From assembly GCF_000272475.1 (NCBI RefSeq), contig NZ_AKFJ01000081.1:62001-126000 (forward strand): a stretch of 64,000 nucleotides of DNA. Reading direction: 5' to 3'. The DNA is from Novosphingobium sp. Rr 2-17 (GTDB lineage: Bacteria > Pseudomonadota > Alphaproteobacteria > Sphingomonadales > Sphingomonadaceae). The translations under genes and the position numbers were made by a program. Positions 26,728 to 35,440 of this stretch are shown here, piece by piece. How positions within the stretch are numbered: position 1 is the stretch's first letter; each line of letters starts with the position of its first letter. The notes beneath the pieces are model-generated. The model had not been told where the DNA came from and did no database searches. It saw only the letters and a list, made by a program, of their open reading frames with translations.

Positions 26728-27264
26728 ATGCTTTTGAAGACCTTGTTGCCTCGTTGCTTGATCGTAACCGCAGGCGCGTTGGCGATCGCCGCGGCGCCCG
26801 CCAACGCGCAAGTGACGAAGCTTCGCTCGAATCCCAAAAGCCTCATCCTGGATGGCGCCAAGATCAGTGCGGGCTCCGACATGCTGTTCCTGTCGGGCCA
26901 GCTCGCCGCGCCGCTCGATCCCAGCAAGCCGCCCAGCGCTGCTGCGACGATCGAGGATTACGGCGACACCAAGACCCAGACGATCAGCACGCTGACCAAG
27001 ATCAAGGCGCTGCTGGAAGCGCAGGGCTATAAGATGTCTGATCTTTTCAAGCTGACCTTGTTCATCGCGCCCGATCCCAAGCTCGGCAAACTCGACTTCG
27101 CGGGCGCCAATGCCGGCTTCAAGCAGTTCTTCGACACCCCTGATAATCCGAGCACGGTGGCCCGATCGGCCTTCCAGGTGGCGGCGCTTGCTGCGCCGCA
27201 GTTCCTGATCGAGATCGAGGCGATCGCGGCCAAGCCGCACGCTCCGCTCGCAGGCACGCCCTGA
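26728..27264 (+). CDS. RidA/YjgF-family protein with signal peptide
   Basis: 178 residues. Unlike ordinary cytosolic RidA (about 130 residues) it carries an N-terminal signal peptide (CLIVTAGALAIAAAPANAQ). The mature part is a RidA domain (MLFLSGQLAA, TIEDYGDTKTQTISTLTKIKALLEAQGY, then FKLTLFI and the C-terminal PQFLIEIEAIAA). The catalytic-type Arg of canonical RidA (usual context R...V.V..LP) appears replaced: the equivalent region reads VARSAFQVAALAAPQF, where the Arg is retained. RidA proteins hydrolyse reactive imines and enamines. A divergent exported amine oxidase makes imines, so periplasmic imine clearance is a reasonable inference. AAAGGA at 26714-26719 supports the start. Confidence 0.88.
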   Translation: MLLKTLLPRCLIVTAGALAIAAAPANAQVTKLRSNPKSLILDGAKISAGSDMLFLSGQLAAPLDPSKPPSAAATIEDYGDTKTQTISTLTKIKALLEAQGYKMSDLFKLTLFIAPDPKLGKLDFAGANAGFKQFFDTPDNPSTVARSAFQVAALAAPQFLIEIEAIAAKPHAPLAGTP

Positions 27265-27281
27265 GGTTAAAGCGGGCCTGG

Positions 27282-29282
27282 TCATGTGCGCCAATCTTCC
27301 AGCGCACCACCCAGGCCCGCCGCCAACGGCTCAAGGAAGGGAGCAAAGGCGCGCCAGTGGTCCAGCCCGCTTCGATAGATCGGCTGGCGCACTTGCTCTG
27401 AACTGACGGTACGCACAGCCCGGTCGTTCTCGAAAAAGCGCAGGCAGGCAGGCTCGAACGGCACGCCGACTGCGTCCAGCAGCGCGCGCACTTGCGTCTC
27501 GGTGTCTTCGACGACGTCCTCGTAGCGCACGCTGTAGACAGCGCCTGGCGCGACCCGATCGAAGTGCCGGATGATCGCCAGGTAGTGGCGATAGTAACGG
27601 GCAAGATCATTGAGGTCGTAGGAAAAGGCCTGCCCCTCGGCGAACAGTTGTTTGAAGGCGGAAAAACACGCTGCCATCGGATGACGGCGTACATCCACGA
27701 TGCGCGCGCGTGGCAGGATCAGTCGGATCAGACCGATGTGACGGAAATTGTTTGGCATCTTGTCGATGAAGCGAGCCCGGCCCAGCCGGCGATGCAGGCG
27801 CACTTGGCTCAGGTATTCTTCGCCCCACGCGCGCACCTGGGTCGGCGATGCTCCGGCCAGTCCGCCATCAGCTTGCGCGGCTTGGCCAGCGATGGAGGGG
27901 ATATACGGCAGTTCCATCGTCCCCTCGATTGCCGGGTGGCTAGCGAGGATTTGCTCGATGAGCGTCGATCCTGAGCGGGGCAGGCCCACGACGAAGATTG
28001 GCGCCTCGTCCATGACACCCCAGTCGGCGCGTTCTTTGAAAAACGCAGGCGTGAACAGGGCCGCTGCGGCATTCGCCTCCGCTTCGTAGTCGGGCCTCGT
28101 GTCGAGCGAGTGGCGGACGATCGCGGCACCAGCGGCATAATGCGCGAACGCTTGCCCAGGATCGCCAGCCTCCTCACGACGGCGCCCCAGCGCATATTCC
28201 AGGTGCATCCGGTCGACATCGGCGAGTGGACCGCGCAGCACGTCGCGCATTTGCGCTTCGTCACCAGCCGTCAGCGTTGAAACCTTCAGGTTTGCGAGGC
28301 TCCACCACGCCTCGCCGGTTTGGGGACGTAGCGCCAGGGCGCGGCGATACGTAGCGATTGCCTCGTCCCGAGCGCCGGCGGTGCGCAGCGCGTGGCCGTG
28401 ATTGATGGCGATGCGGGGGTTGCCGGGAAATTCGGCGGCCAGTTCGGCGTGCAGTGCTTCTGCGCCGACATCGTCGCCCAACAAGGCCAGGCAGCCTGCT
28501 TTCAAGTTGCGATAGGCCGGATTTCGAGGCGCGGCGCCTAACAGCGGCGCCAATTCGACCAGTGCTTTCTCGGCCTGTTGGCGAGCGAAGAGCGCGCAGG
28601 CGAGGTCGAAACGGATGACGTCGGCAAGAGGTTCAGTTGCGCAGGTGATGGCCAGGGCATGGCGCAGCAGAGTTTCGGCGTTGTCAAAGGCGCGCACGGC
28701 GACATAGCAAGCGGCCAGCAGACGACAAGCATCTGCATCGTCTGGCTGGGCAAGCAAGTGCCGGCGCAGCAAAGGCTCGGCGCTGGCGTGATCGCCCCGC
28801 ACGACCATCTCGGCAGCGCGGCCAACCTGTGGATCGGCGCAGGCCATGCGAGCCAGAACCGCGCGCGCGGCGGTCTCGGTCGCAGCATCTCCCAACGCGA
28901 AAGCCGTTTCGGCAAGCGCGTTCCATGCCTCGGGCATCTGCGGATCGAGACGTACCGCATCGCCGAGTTGAGCAAGACCCTGAGCGGCGCGACCGACCAA
29001 CGCCAGGCACAGGCCCAATTCGTAGCGCGTGCGGGCTGCGCGTGGGAAGCGGCGGCTCAATTCGGTCAGCAACGGCAAAGCCGCCGCCGCCTTTCCGGTT
29101 CGGCGCAGCGCCGATGCAAAGATCAGTTGCGGCCGTGGATCGCCGGGCAGTCGAGCGATGAGGTCGCGCGCTTGACGCTCCGCAAGATCGGGGCGCGATG
29201 CCAGGAGCGCTGCGGCGGCTTCGATGGGATCTCTCGTCATATTCAGCATGGCTTGCGCAGAACTTCCGACAGGATCGGTCAC
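27282..29282 (-). CDS. TPR-repeat protein with C-terminal sulfotransferase domain
   Basis: 666 residues. The first 400 residues are tandem tetratricopeptide repeats. The rest is a sulfotransferase domain: the 5'-phosphosulfate loop GLPRSGSTLIEQ starts near Gly433, and the 3'-phosphate segment DVRRHPMAACFSAF follows. Such proteins are frequent in sphingomonads next to TonB receptors. They may sulfate a tyrosine, lipid or glycan, but no target is known. The GTG at 29282 is used; Met codons at 29249 and 29240 are equally plausible. It ends close to the convergent ridA and follows the TonB receptor gene on the same strand, 153 bp away. Confidence 0.85.
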   Translation of the reverse strand: MTDPVGSSAQAMLNMTRDPIEAAAALLASRPDLAERQARDLIARLPGDPRPQLIFASALRRTGKAAAALPLLTELSRRFPRAARTRYELGLCLALVGRAAQGLAQLGDAVRLDPQMPEAWNALAETAFALGDAATETAARAVLARMACADPQVGRAAEMVVRGDHASAEPLLRRHLLAQPDDADACRLLAACYVAVRAFDNAETLLRHALAITCATEPLADVIRFDLACALFARQQAEKALVELAPLLGAAPRNPAYRNLKAGCLALLGDDVGAEALHAELAAEFPGNPRIAINHGHALRTAGARDEAIATYRRALALRPQTGEAWWSLANLKVSTLTAGDEAQMRDVLRGPLADVDRMHLEYALGRRREEAGDPGQAFAHYAAGAAIVRHSLDTRPDYEAEANAAAALFTPAFFKERADWGVMDEAPIFVVGLPRSGSTLIEQILASHPAIEGTMELPYIPSIAGQAAQADGGLAGASPTQVRAWGEEYLSQVRLHRRLGRARFIDKMPNNFRHIGLIRLILPRARIVDVRRHPMAACFSAFKQLFAEGQAFSYDLNDLARYYRHYLAIIRHFDRVAPGAVYSVRYEDVVEDTETQVRALLDAVGVPFEPACLRFFENDRAVRTVSSEQVRQPIYRSGLDHWRAFAPFLEPLAAGLGGALEDWRT

Positions 29283-29435
29283 GGCTGGGGGTGGGAGCCC
29301 AAGGAGCGGCGAAGTGTCGCGATGCTCGAAGATCGGTCGAGCATCGCAACCAGGCGGGATTTAAAAGAACGGTTCGGAAATCATCAGGACTAATGCCCGG
29401 TCGCGCGGATCTGAGTACGCGACCGGGCGTTTCGC

Positions 29436-31946
29436 TTAGAACGCGAGGGTTGCGCGCGCGTACCAATACCCGCCGTTGATGCCCCAGGGCGTAAACAGCG
29501 CGGCTGCATTGTAGACGTTGCCGTCTGCCGGCCGCCCGTTGGCCGTGGTGGGAATCTTCACTGCTTGTTTGTCGAACAAGTTGTTGGCGCCAATATCGAG
29601 CCGGATCATCGGCGTGATTTTGTAGCCGATATCCAGATCGGTAATTCCTGTGACCCCGGTCTTGAGCAGGACGGCATCATCCCCGGTGCCTGAACCATCA
29701 GGGCTGACGTGCTCGCTGGCCTTGCCGTAGATCGTCTCGCGCAGGTTCACCGACCATTTGCCGCTGGTCCACAGTGCGTTCAAGATCGCCTTTACGCGCG
29801 GCGTTGCGGTGGTGAGAGCGTCCCTTGCGGTCTGGGTCAACAAAGAGGTGTTATAGGTTGAGTCATAGACTTCCGACGGCATCGACCCCTCGGACGTGAT
29901 CACGGTCTTGTTGTAGTTGAGGCCTAGCGACCAATCGACATGGCCGATTCCGAAATCACTGGCGTAAGTAGCGGTCGCCTCGACACCGCGCGTGCGGGTG
30001 TCGGCGCCATTGTTGAAGACGTTGACGCCGGAGTAAGAGGTCGCATCTGCCGTTGATATGCCGCGTGCGTGCAGGGCATCGAGCACTGCTTGTGAGACGA
30101 CTTCGTCTCCCTCCGATCCATAGACGGTCGAGGAAATGATACGATCGCGGATTTTGATTTGATAGGCATCGACGGTGAACTGCAGTTCAGGCGTTGGGTG
30201 GAAGACCAAGCCAAGCGAGAAGTTGGTCGATTTTTCCGGTTTCAGCTTGGAAAAGCCCAGCAGTTGCGCGGCGTCAGAGTTGGCGGGCAACTGGCCAAAG
30301 GTACTGCCTGGGCCGACGTTGACAGACGAATAGTATTCTTCGGCCAAAGTCGGTGCTCGGAAACCGTTCGAAACGGTGCCGCGTACGGCGATCGCTGGCG
30401 AGAAATCATAGCGGCCAGTCGCCTTTCCGATCCACACCGAACCGAAATCGGAATAGTTCTCGAACCGGCCTGCAAGATCCAGATGCAGCGCCTCGACCGG
30501 ATTGAAAGCCACGTCGATATAGCCTGCCCAGCTATGGCGCCCCCAACTTCCGGCATCGGTTGGCGAGAAGCCCGGATAGGACTGCGCGCCGCCGCTGGTG
30601 TAGGACGAGTATTCACCTTGCTCGATCGTGTAGGAGCCTTTGCGAAACTGGCCACCCACGGCCAGCGTCAGCGGCTTTGCCATTCCAAGGTCGAAATCGC
30701 GGGTAAAGCTGAGATCGCCGACCCATTCGTCGTTGATCAGGGTGCCGTCGTAGAAATCGCGCTGAAGGCCAGTCAATGCAGTAGCGCTGGTCGATTGCAA
30801 GTCGCTGAACAGGCTCGGGTTGGCGGAATCGAGCGTATATAGAGCAACCGCATCGCGTCCGTAGGTTACCGATCCGTCGTAGTTCCAGCTCGATACTTCC
30901 CCCTTTAGGCCCCCGGTCAGCGAGAAGTCCTCCTCACGGATGCTTTCTTGTGGGCTGAACCCCTCGGAAAGCGGGTAGACGGTCTCACCAGTCGAAGTAG
31001 TGCCGGAAACGCGGGCCGCATTGCGATAGTTTTCGTACGCCTTTGCCACTCGGTTGCCATAGCTGCCAAAGGCATAGGCCTGTACAGCATCGCTGAAATC
31101 ATAACCGGCGTTAGCGAATAGGCTGATCAGCGAATAACGAGCATCGCCATTGATCTTGTTGACGTTTGGCGAGTCCGAATTTGCTTCCAGGCCGGCAACA
31201 ACCACGTCGCTTAGCCCGCTTTTCATGGTACAATCGCTGTTGTAGTAACGTCGGTCGCATGTGCCATGCTGCGTATAGTTGTGGAATTTGTATTCGCCGG
31301 TAACGTTGATGAAGCCGCCTTCGCCTAACTTGAAGCCAACATTCCCTGCGGCAGAGACGGTTTCACCGCCGTTTTCGTAGTTTTGACCGCCCGTAACCGT
31401 CAAGCTGCCACCATGGTCGGCGTTCTTGAGGATGATGTTGACGACGCCGGCCACCGCATCGGAGCCATATTGTGCGGCGGCGCCATCTTGCAGCACTTCG
31501 ATGTGGTCGATGGAGGATACCGGCAGGAAGGTAAGGTCGGTGGTGGCCGCACCGGAATAAGGGCTGCCGGAAAGTACGGCCAGGTTCGCCGTGGTGTGTC
31601 GGCGCTTGCCGTTGATGAGCACCATGGTGTCGTTCGGGCTGATCCCGCGAAGAGCGACCGAAAGCGTCATGTTGGCGGTATCGCCACCACCGGCGGAAAA
31701 GTTCAAGGAAGGCAGAGATTGCGCTAATACTTGATTGAGTTCCGGTTGGCCGACGCTTTGTATGGCTTGCTGGCCGATCAACTGGATGGGTGCTGCGCTA
31801 TCGGCGGCGCGCATTCCGGTCTGGCGCGTGCCAGTCACAATAATCGCTGAGCCCGGTGCTTCGGCATCGGCTGGTGCTTCTTGCGCATTTGCCATCATCG
31901 GCGCAAAAAGTGCTAGTGCTGTCGTGCAAAATAGAAATTTTTTCAT
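29436..31946 (-). CDS. TonB-dependent outer-membrane receptor (large)
   Basis: 836 residues with signal peptide MKKFLFCTTALALF ending at ANAQ. The TonB box-like IIVTGTR follows, then the plug domain (VLAQSLPSLNFSAGG, LRGISPNDTMVLINGKRR, IEVLQDGAAAQYGSDAVAGVVNIIL) and a long barrel ending YWYARATLAF with C-terminal Phe. The plug class with PNDTMVLINGKRRHTTA is that of receptors for sugars, peptides or organic substrates in sphingomonads. AGGGGG lies upstream of the start at 31946. It precedes the sulfotransferase gene and lies near the amine-oxidase module, so may import a related nitrogenous substrate. This is speculation from proximity. Confidence 0.92.
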   Translation of the reverse strand: MKKFLFCTTALALFAPMMANAQEAPADAEAPGSAIIVTGTRQTGMRAADSAAPIQLIGQQAIQSVGQPELNQVLAQSLPSLNFSAGGGDTANMTLSVALRGISPNDTMVLINGKRRHTTANLAVLSGSPYSGAATTDLTFLPVSSIDHIEVLQDGAAAQYGSDAVAGVVNIILKNADHGGSLTVTGGQNYENGGETVSAAGNVGFKLGEGGFINVTGEYKFHNYTQHGTCDRRYYNSDCTMKSGLSDVVVAGLEANSDSPNVNKINGDARYSLISLFANAGYDFSDAVQAYAFGSYGNRVAKAYENYRNAARVSGTTSTGETVYPLSEGFSPQESIREEDFSLTGGLKGEVSSWNYDGSVTYGRDAVALYTLDSANPSLFSDLQSTSATALTGLQRDFYDGTLINDEWVGDLSFTRDFDLGMAKPLTLAVGGQFRKGSYTIEQGEYSSYTSGGAQSYPGFSPTDAGSWGRHSWAGYIDVAFNPVEALHLDLAGRFENYSDFGSVWIGKATGRYDFSPAIAVRGTVSNGFRAPTLAEEYYSSVNVGPGSTFGQLPANSDAAQLLGFSKLKPEKSTNFSLGLVFHPTPELQFTVDAYQIKIRDRIISSTVYGSEGDEVVSQAVLDALHARGISTADATSYSGVNVFNNGADTRTRGVEATATYASDFGIGHVDWSLGLNYNKTVITSEGSMPSEVYDSTYNTSLLTQTARDALTTATPRVKAILNALWTSGKWSVNLRETIYGKASEHVSPDGSGTGDDAVLLKTGVTGITDLDIGYKITPMIRLDIGANNLFDKQAVKIPTTANGRPADGNVYNAAALFTPWGINGGYWYARATLAF

Positions 31947-32640
31947 AATGCGGCTAGCCCCCTGAAATGCTCGTGTTCGTGCGACGCCCAAATCGCGTTT
32001 CAGGTCCCAGCCCATTTTTATTTTTTTAGTAAAAAGGCGCACGTCTCCAACGACGCGGCGCTTACGTCTTGCTGTCGTAAACAACTATGCTGTAAAAAAA
32101 CGACCAGAGACGCGCAGCGAGATCATATGATCCGCATGCTTGTCCACTCGTATGCAATTATTGTTTTGATACAGCCGACTTATGCTTTGGCTGCTGACAG
32201 CAATGTTATGACAAACAATCCGTGTTTGTGAAGGCTCTGCGACAGGGCGATAAAAAATTTTCCGCGCGGCGGCAAAAATATGTTACAAAATAGCAATAAT
32301 TATATTTATAATCAATATCTTAATGGCTGGGTTAGGGCTTTGTGCGTTGCGGCATAAATATCACATCGTGGCCGATCGAAAATCGCACGGCGACCGAGCT
32401 TGCGCAGATCAATCGGATGTATCGTATTGAATAAAATATAAATTATGGCGGATCAAATGGTGATCGGGGGGTGAACGGCCCAAACGTGAGTAAGTCCGCA
32501 TTTGTGCATACTGGGCTGAGGCAAATTTTGGTGGGGTTGCGCCTTGTTGCTAACCTACAAATGCTTGAAAGCGGTTGCCCTTGAAGGTCGTGCCAGTGCG
32601 CGACCATGACCGTTGATCGCCAGACAGCCAGGATTGCCCG
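31947..32640. other. Long AT-rich gap upstream of TonB receptor
   Basis: About 690 bases without a supported gene. A 12-bp perfect palindrome GATCATATGATC lies at 32121-32132 and AT-rich runs at 32270-32330 and 32425-32450. One 83-codon minus-strand frame (32443-32694) overlaps the GNAT start and has no credible protein character. The region probably contains promoter and regulation for the receptor. Confidence 0.5.
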
Positions 32641-33213
32641 ATGACATCTCATGCCCCCGATCAGGCCCCCGATCAGGCCAAAGGCATTTATCAAACGCGT
32701 TGGGCCACGGCTGATGACCTTACGGCGTTGAAGGCTCTTATGACGCAGGCGATCGATGACTTACAGGTTGGCCTACTTTCTCCCGACCAGATCGTCGCAA
32801 GCCACGCCATCATGGGCTTGGATACCCAACTGATCGAAGACGGCACGTATCTGATAGCCGAACGGGACGGGATTATCGCCGGCTGCGGAGGATGGAGCAA
32901 ACGAGCCACTTTGTACGGCGGTGACCACAGCGCCAGTTTGCGAAACCCTCAACTTCTCGATCCTGCTCGCGATCCGGCAAAGATCAGAGCTATGTACACA
33001 AGCCCGCACTTCGCCCGCCAAGGCGTAGGCCGGCTGGTGCTGTCCGAATGCGAAAAGGCCGCCGCAAGCAATGGGTTCTCCGCAGTAGAACTGATGGCCA
33101 CGTTGAGCGGCCAGCGTCTTTACGCCGTTGCCGGCTATTCCCCGGTCGAGAAGGTTGACGCGGTTGCGAACGGTATCACCGTCCCACTCGTGCGAATGCG
33201 TAAGCAATTGTGA
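32641..33213 (+). CDS. GNAT-family N-acetyltransferase
   Basis: 190 residues. The N-terminal segment carries a short tandem duplication (APDQAPDQA, from a 12-bp repeat at 32653-32676). The GNAT core follows: IIAGCGGWSKRA strand, the acetyl-CoA loop IRAMYTSPHFARQGVGRLVLSECE, and LYAVAGYSPVE at the C-terminus. It is isolated between the receptor's long leader and tRNA-Leu. The acceptor substrate is not known. Confidence 0.82.
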   Translation: MTSHAPDQAPDQAKGIYQTRWATADDLTALKALMTQAIDDLQVGLLSPDQIVASHAIMGLDTQLIEDGTYLIAERDGIIAGCGGWSKRATLYGGDHSASLRNPQLLDPARDPAKIRAMYTSPHFARQGVGRLVLSECEKAAASNGFSAVELMATLSGQRLYAVAGYSPVEKVDAVANGITVPLVRMRKQL

Positions 33214-33377
33214 AGTCGGCCGGAATGCACTTGTGGCAAGGGCTACTTCGGCGCCACCTCGCTCGGCCCCGAGCGAGGTTCACGAAAAAGATTCAAGACG
33301 CGCTTGCCGGAGCCCCAACCCTTTGCTAATGGCCCGCTCCTACCTCGGGGTCCATGCAAATGGCGCCTCTTGATTTA

Positions 33378-33464
33378 GCGGTCGTGGCGGAATTGGTAGA
33401 CGCGCAACGTTGAGGTCGTTGTGGGCGAAAGCCCGTGGAAGTTCGAGTCTTCTCGACCGCACCA
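33378..33464 (+). tRNA. tRNA-Leu (anticodon GAG)
   Basis: 87-nt class II tRNA. Acceptor arms GCGGTCG / CGACCGC pair perfectly, with discriminator A and encoded CCA (33461-33464). D loop contains AATTGGTAGA. The anticodon stem-loop ACGTTGAGGTCGT gives anticodon GAG, reading CUC and CUU. A long variable arm TGGGCGAAAGCCCG and a T arm with GTTCGAGTC complete it. Confidence 0.97.
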
Positions 33465-33902
33465 GCAGCCTTCTAAGGGCTGCTCAGAAAGTCTAGGAAC
33501 GGCTGAAATCAGCCGTTCCTTGCTTCATTAAAGCCCCTATAATCTCCGAGTTCCGCTCAAGCGCGGGGTGAGAAATGGCCCCTTCCGTGAGTCGGAAGAA
33601 TCGGTGAAGCAGCATCTCCTCTCTTACATAGACGCGTGTAACGCGCCGCCCGGTCGCTAGGGTGGTGGTGCTGGCCTATGGATGCACAACCGTGAGCACG
33701 GGATATGGCAACGGGTGCTGCAGCCCATAGCCCCTTTTATGTCGGCATGTCTTTGTGGCATTCGCTTGCCGCTCACGATTTCATCCGTGACGTACAGACA
33801 TAGAAAGTTGGCGTAGAGATTGTGATTATGGCGCCGTGAGCGTCATTAAGAGCATCAAATGCCTACGATTTCCTATGCGGTGAGATTAGAAGGCATCGAC
33901 AG
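33465..33902. other. Non-coding stretch between tRNA-Leu and the O-antigen ligase
   Basis: No gene is supported. After two hairpins the sequence has no open frame with protein character. An AAATGCCT ... AAGGCATC pair at 33858-33865 / 33891-33898 is a weak inverted repeat near the end of the ligase gene. Composition drifts to lower GC toward 33900, matching the ligase gene. Confidence 0.5.
33495..33520 (+). terminator. Hairpin downstream of tRNA-Leu
   Basis: Perfect 11-bp stem AGGAACGGCTG / CAGCCGTTCCT with an AAAT loop. The following TGCTTC is a weak T-run, but position suggests transcript ending. A smaller GCAGCC/GGCTGC hairpin precedes it (33465-33483). Confidence 0.6.
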
Positions 33903-35282
33903 CTAACCGTCTTTGACGAGGCTGCCCGCCGTATTGTGATGCAGCTTTTGTCTCCTCGCGCGTAACTCCGCCGCACTTGCGAAATGAGCGCCTTCCTGAG
34001 AGGACGATGTTTCATTCCGCCGACCGTCTGAGTGTAGTTTGAAGCTATGGAGAGAGGCTAAGGCGATGAGAAGGAAGGCATTGGCGAGTACGTCGTCTGC
34101 CAGAAGGCTGCTTTCGGAGAAATTCTCCAACAAGATAAAGAGAATTAGGGCGGAAATCAGTGCGGCGCGGTGCGGCTGTTGCCCGAACATGGCCGTGAGT
34201 TCTACCGGTGGACGTACGAGCGCAACATATAACGCCAGTGCCAGGCCGGGGAGTCCGACCTGGACCAGCAAATCGAGATAGCCGTTATGCCCCTGATCGA
34301 CGTTTTTCCATAGACTGATATCAGGTGTCCCGCTGCCGAGAAGGTTCGCAGAAGCGTCCCAATAGGCACCGTATCCCGAGCCCAACCAGGGATGATCGAG
34401 ATAGAACTGGATCATCGGTCGCCAAATGGCCGCTCGTGTTGTCAGCGCCGTGGTATCGTCTGTGAGAGACAGGAAAAAGTCCCGCTGCAGGGTCATCACA
34501 ATCAATCCAAGTAACAGCAGACCGACAAGAATGCGTGATCCCAGAACAAGAGAATGGAGGGCTTTGGGAGAAGCCTGAGCACGTTGTGCAGCCCTTGCGA
34601 TCACGCTGCCTAAGATCAAGGCGACCGGCAACGTGATCCATGCCGTTTTCGACCATGCCAGATAGAAAAAGATCACGGCTCCCGCGATCACCGTGAGCCT
34701 GATCGGCGTGGATATCTTGCTACAATCAAACGTAAACAAGATGATGGTGACTGCGCAGAGCATTCCGGCGATATTCTTGTGGGCCATGAAACCGCGCCAC
34801 AAGTGAACTTTATCCAACGCATGGGTGCCTATGCTTGGAATGGCCAAGGCTGCGATAAAGTTGAGAATTAGCGCGATGACAAGAAGGGTTCGTACGATCC
34901 CGAATGAGCGCCGCGTCCCAAGGTCACAAATTCCGCTGAAAATTCCCGAATAGACCAGCCCCAGCAGAACAAGCCGTTTGCCAGTAAGTTGAAAATCCTG
35001 GCTCCAAGCCAGGCTCAAGGCGGACCACAGCATGAACAGGATAACGGGCGTGTTGAAAATTCGGAGCGATCGTTTCCATCCTCGCAACGGGATCAGCGCG
35101 ATCTGCAGTAAACCCACCAGCCCATAGGCGTACAGTCTGTAGACTTTTTGTTCTTCGCTGAGAGCGCCGCTCATTTCCACAAACGGCGTGGCGAGCAGAC
35201 AAACCATAAGCAGGAGGAATGAGAGAAAGGATAGCGTTGTCAGCGTGCGGTTGCCGTCCGAGCGAGCGACCTCAATTTCCAA
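33903..35282 (-). CDS. O-antigen ligase / Wzy-type polymerase family protein
   Basis: About 459 residues, at least ten membrane helices, and a large periplasmic loop with the Wzy_C/WaaL pattern: TRAAIWRPMIQFYLDHPWLG, GSGYG, and VDQGHNGYLDLLVQVGLPGL. Proteins of this family join O-antigen to lipid A or polymerise surface repeat units. The C-terminal 50 residues are hydrophilic and probably cytoplasmic. The first codon is TTG and the true start is uncertain. GC content is visibly lower than in neighbours, hinting at transfer. It lies between tRNA-Leu and the glycan locus and may polymerise or ligate that glycan. Confidence 0.83.
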   Translation of the reverse strand: MEIEVARSDGNRTLTTLSFLSFLLLMVCLLATPFVEMSGALSEEQKVYRLYAYGLVGLLQIALIPLRGWKRSLRIFNTPVILFMLWSALSLAWSQDFQLTGKRLVLLGLVYSGIFSGICDLGTRRSFGIVRTLLVIALILNFIAALAIPSIGTHALDKVHLWRGFMAHKNIAGMLCAVTIILFTFDCSKISTPIRLTVIAGAVIFFYLAWSKTAWITLPVALILGSVIARAAQRAQASPKALHSLVLGSRILVGLLLLGLIVMTLQRDFFLSLTDDTTALTTRAAIWRPMIQFYLDHPWLGSGYGAYWDASANLLGSGTPDISLWKNVDQGHNGYLDLLVQVGLPGLALALYVALVRPPVELTAMFGQQPHRAALISALILFILLENFSESSLLADDVLANAFLLIALASLHSFKLHSDGRRNETSSSQEGAHFASAAELRARRQKLHHNTAGSLVKDG

Positions 35283-35440
35283 TGCGACACACCCGCTAAT
35301 TGTAGCGCTAAAATCGGTTATGCTACGCGCATATCCTTATACGGTTATCGAAACAACGATCCTCGAGGCGCCCTTGTGTCCGGCGACGGATGGAGGCCGC
35401 TAGCCCGCAGTGCGCGAACGTCGAAATGCGGGCAGCTTTC

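Noticed and set aside
32443..32694. 83-codon minus-strand frame in the AT-rich gap
   Set aside because: No ribosome site, odd composition, and it overlaps the start of a sound GNAT gene.
33465..33902. Integrase or attachment-site remnant after tRNA-Leu
   Set aside because: No repeat of the tRNA 3' end and no integrase-like frame was found in the gap.
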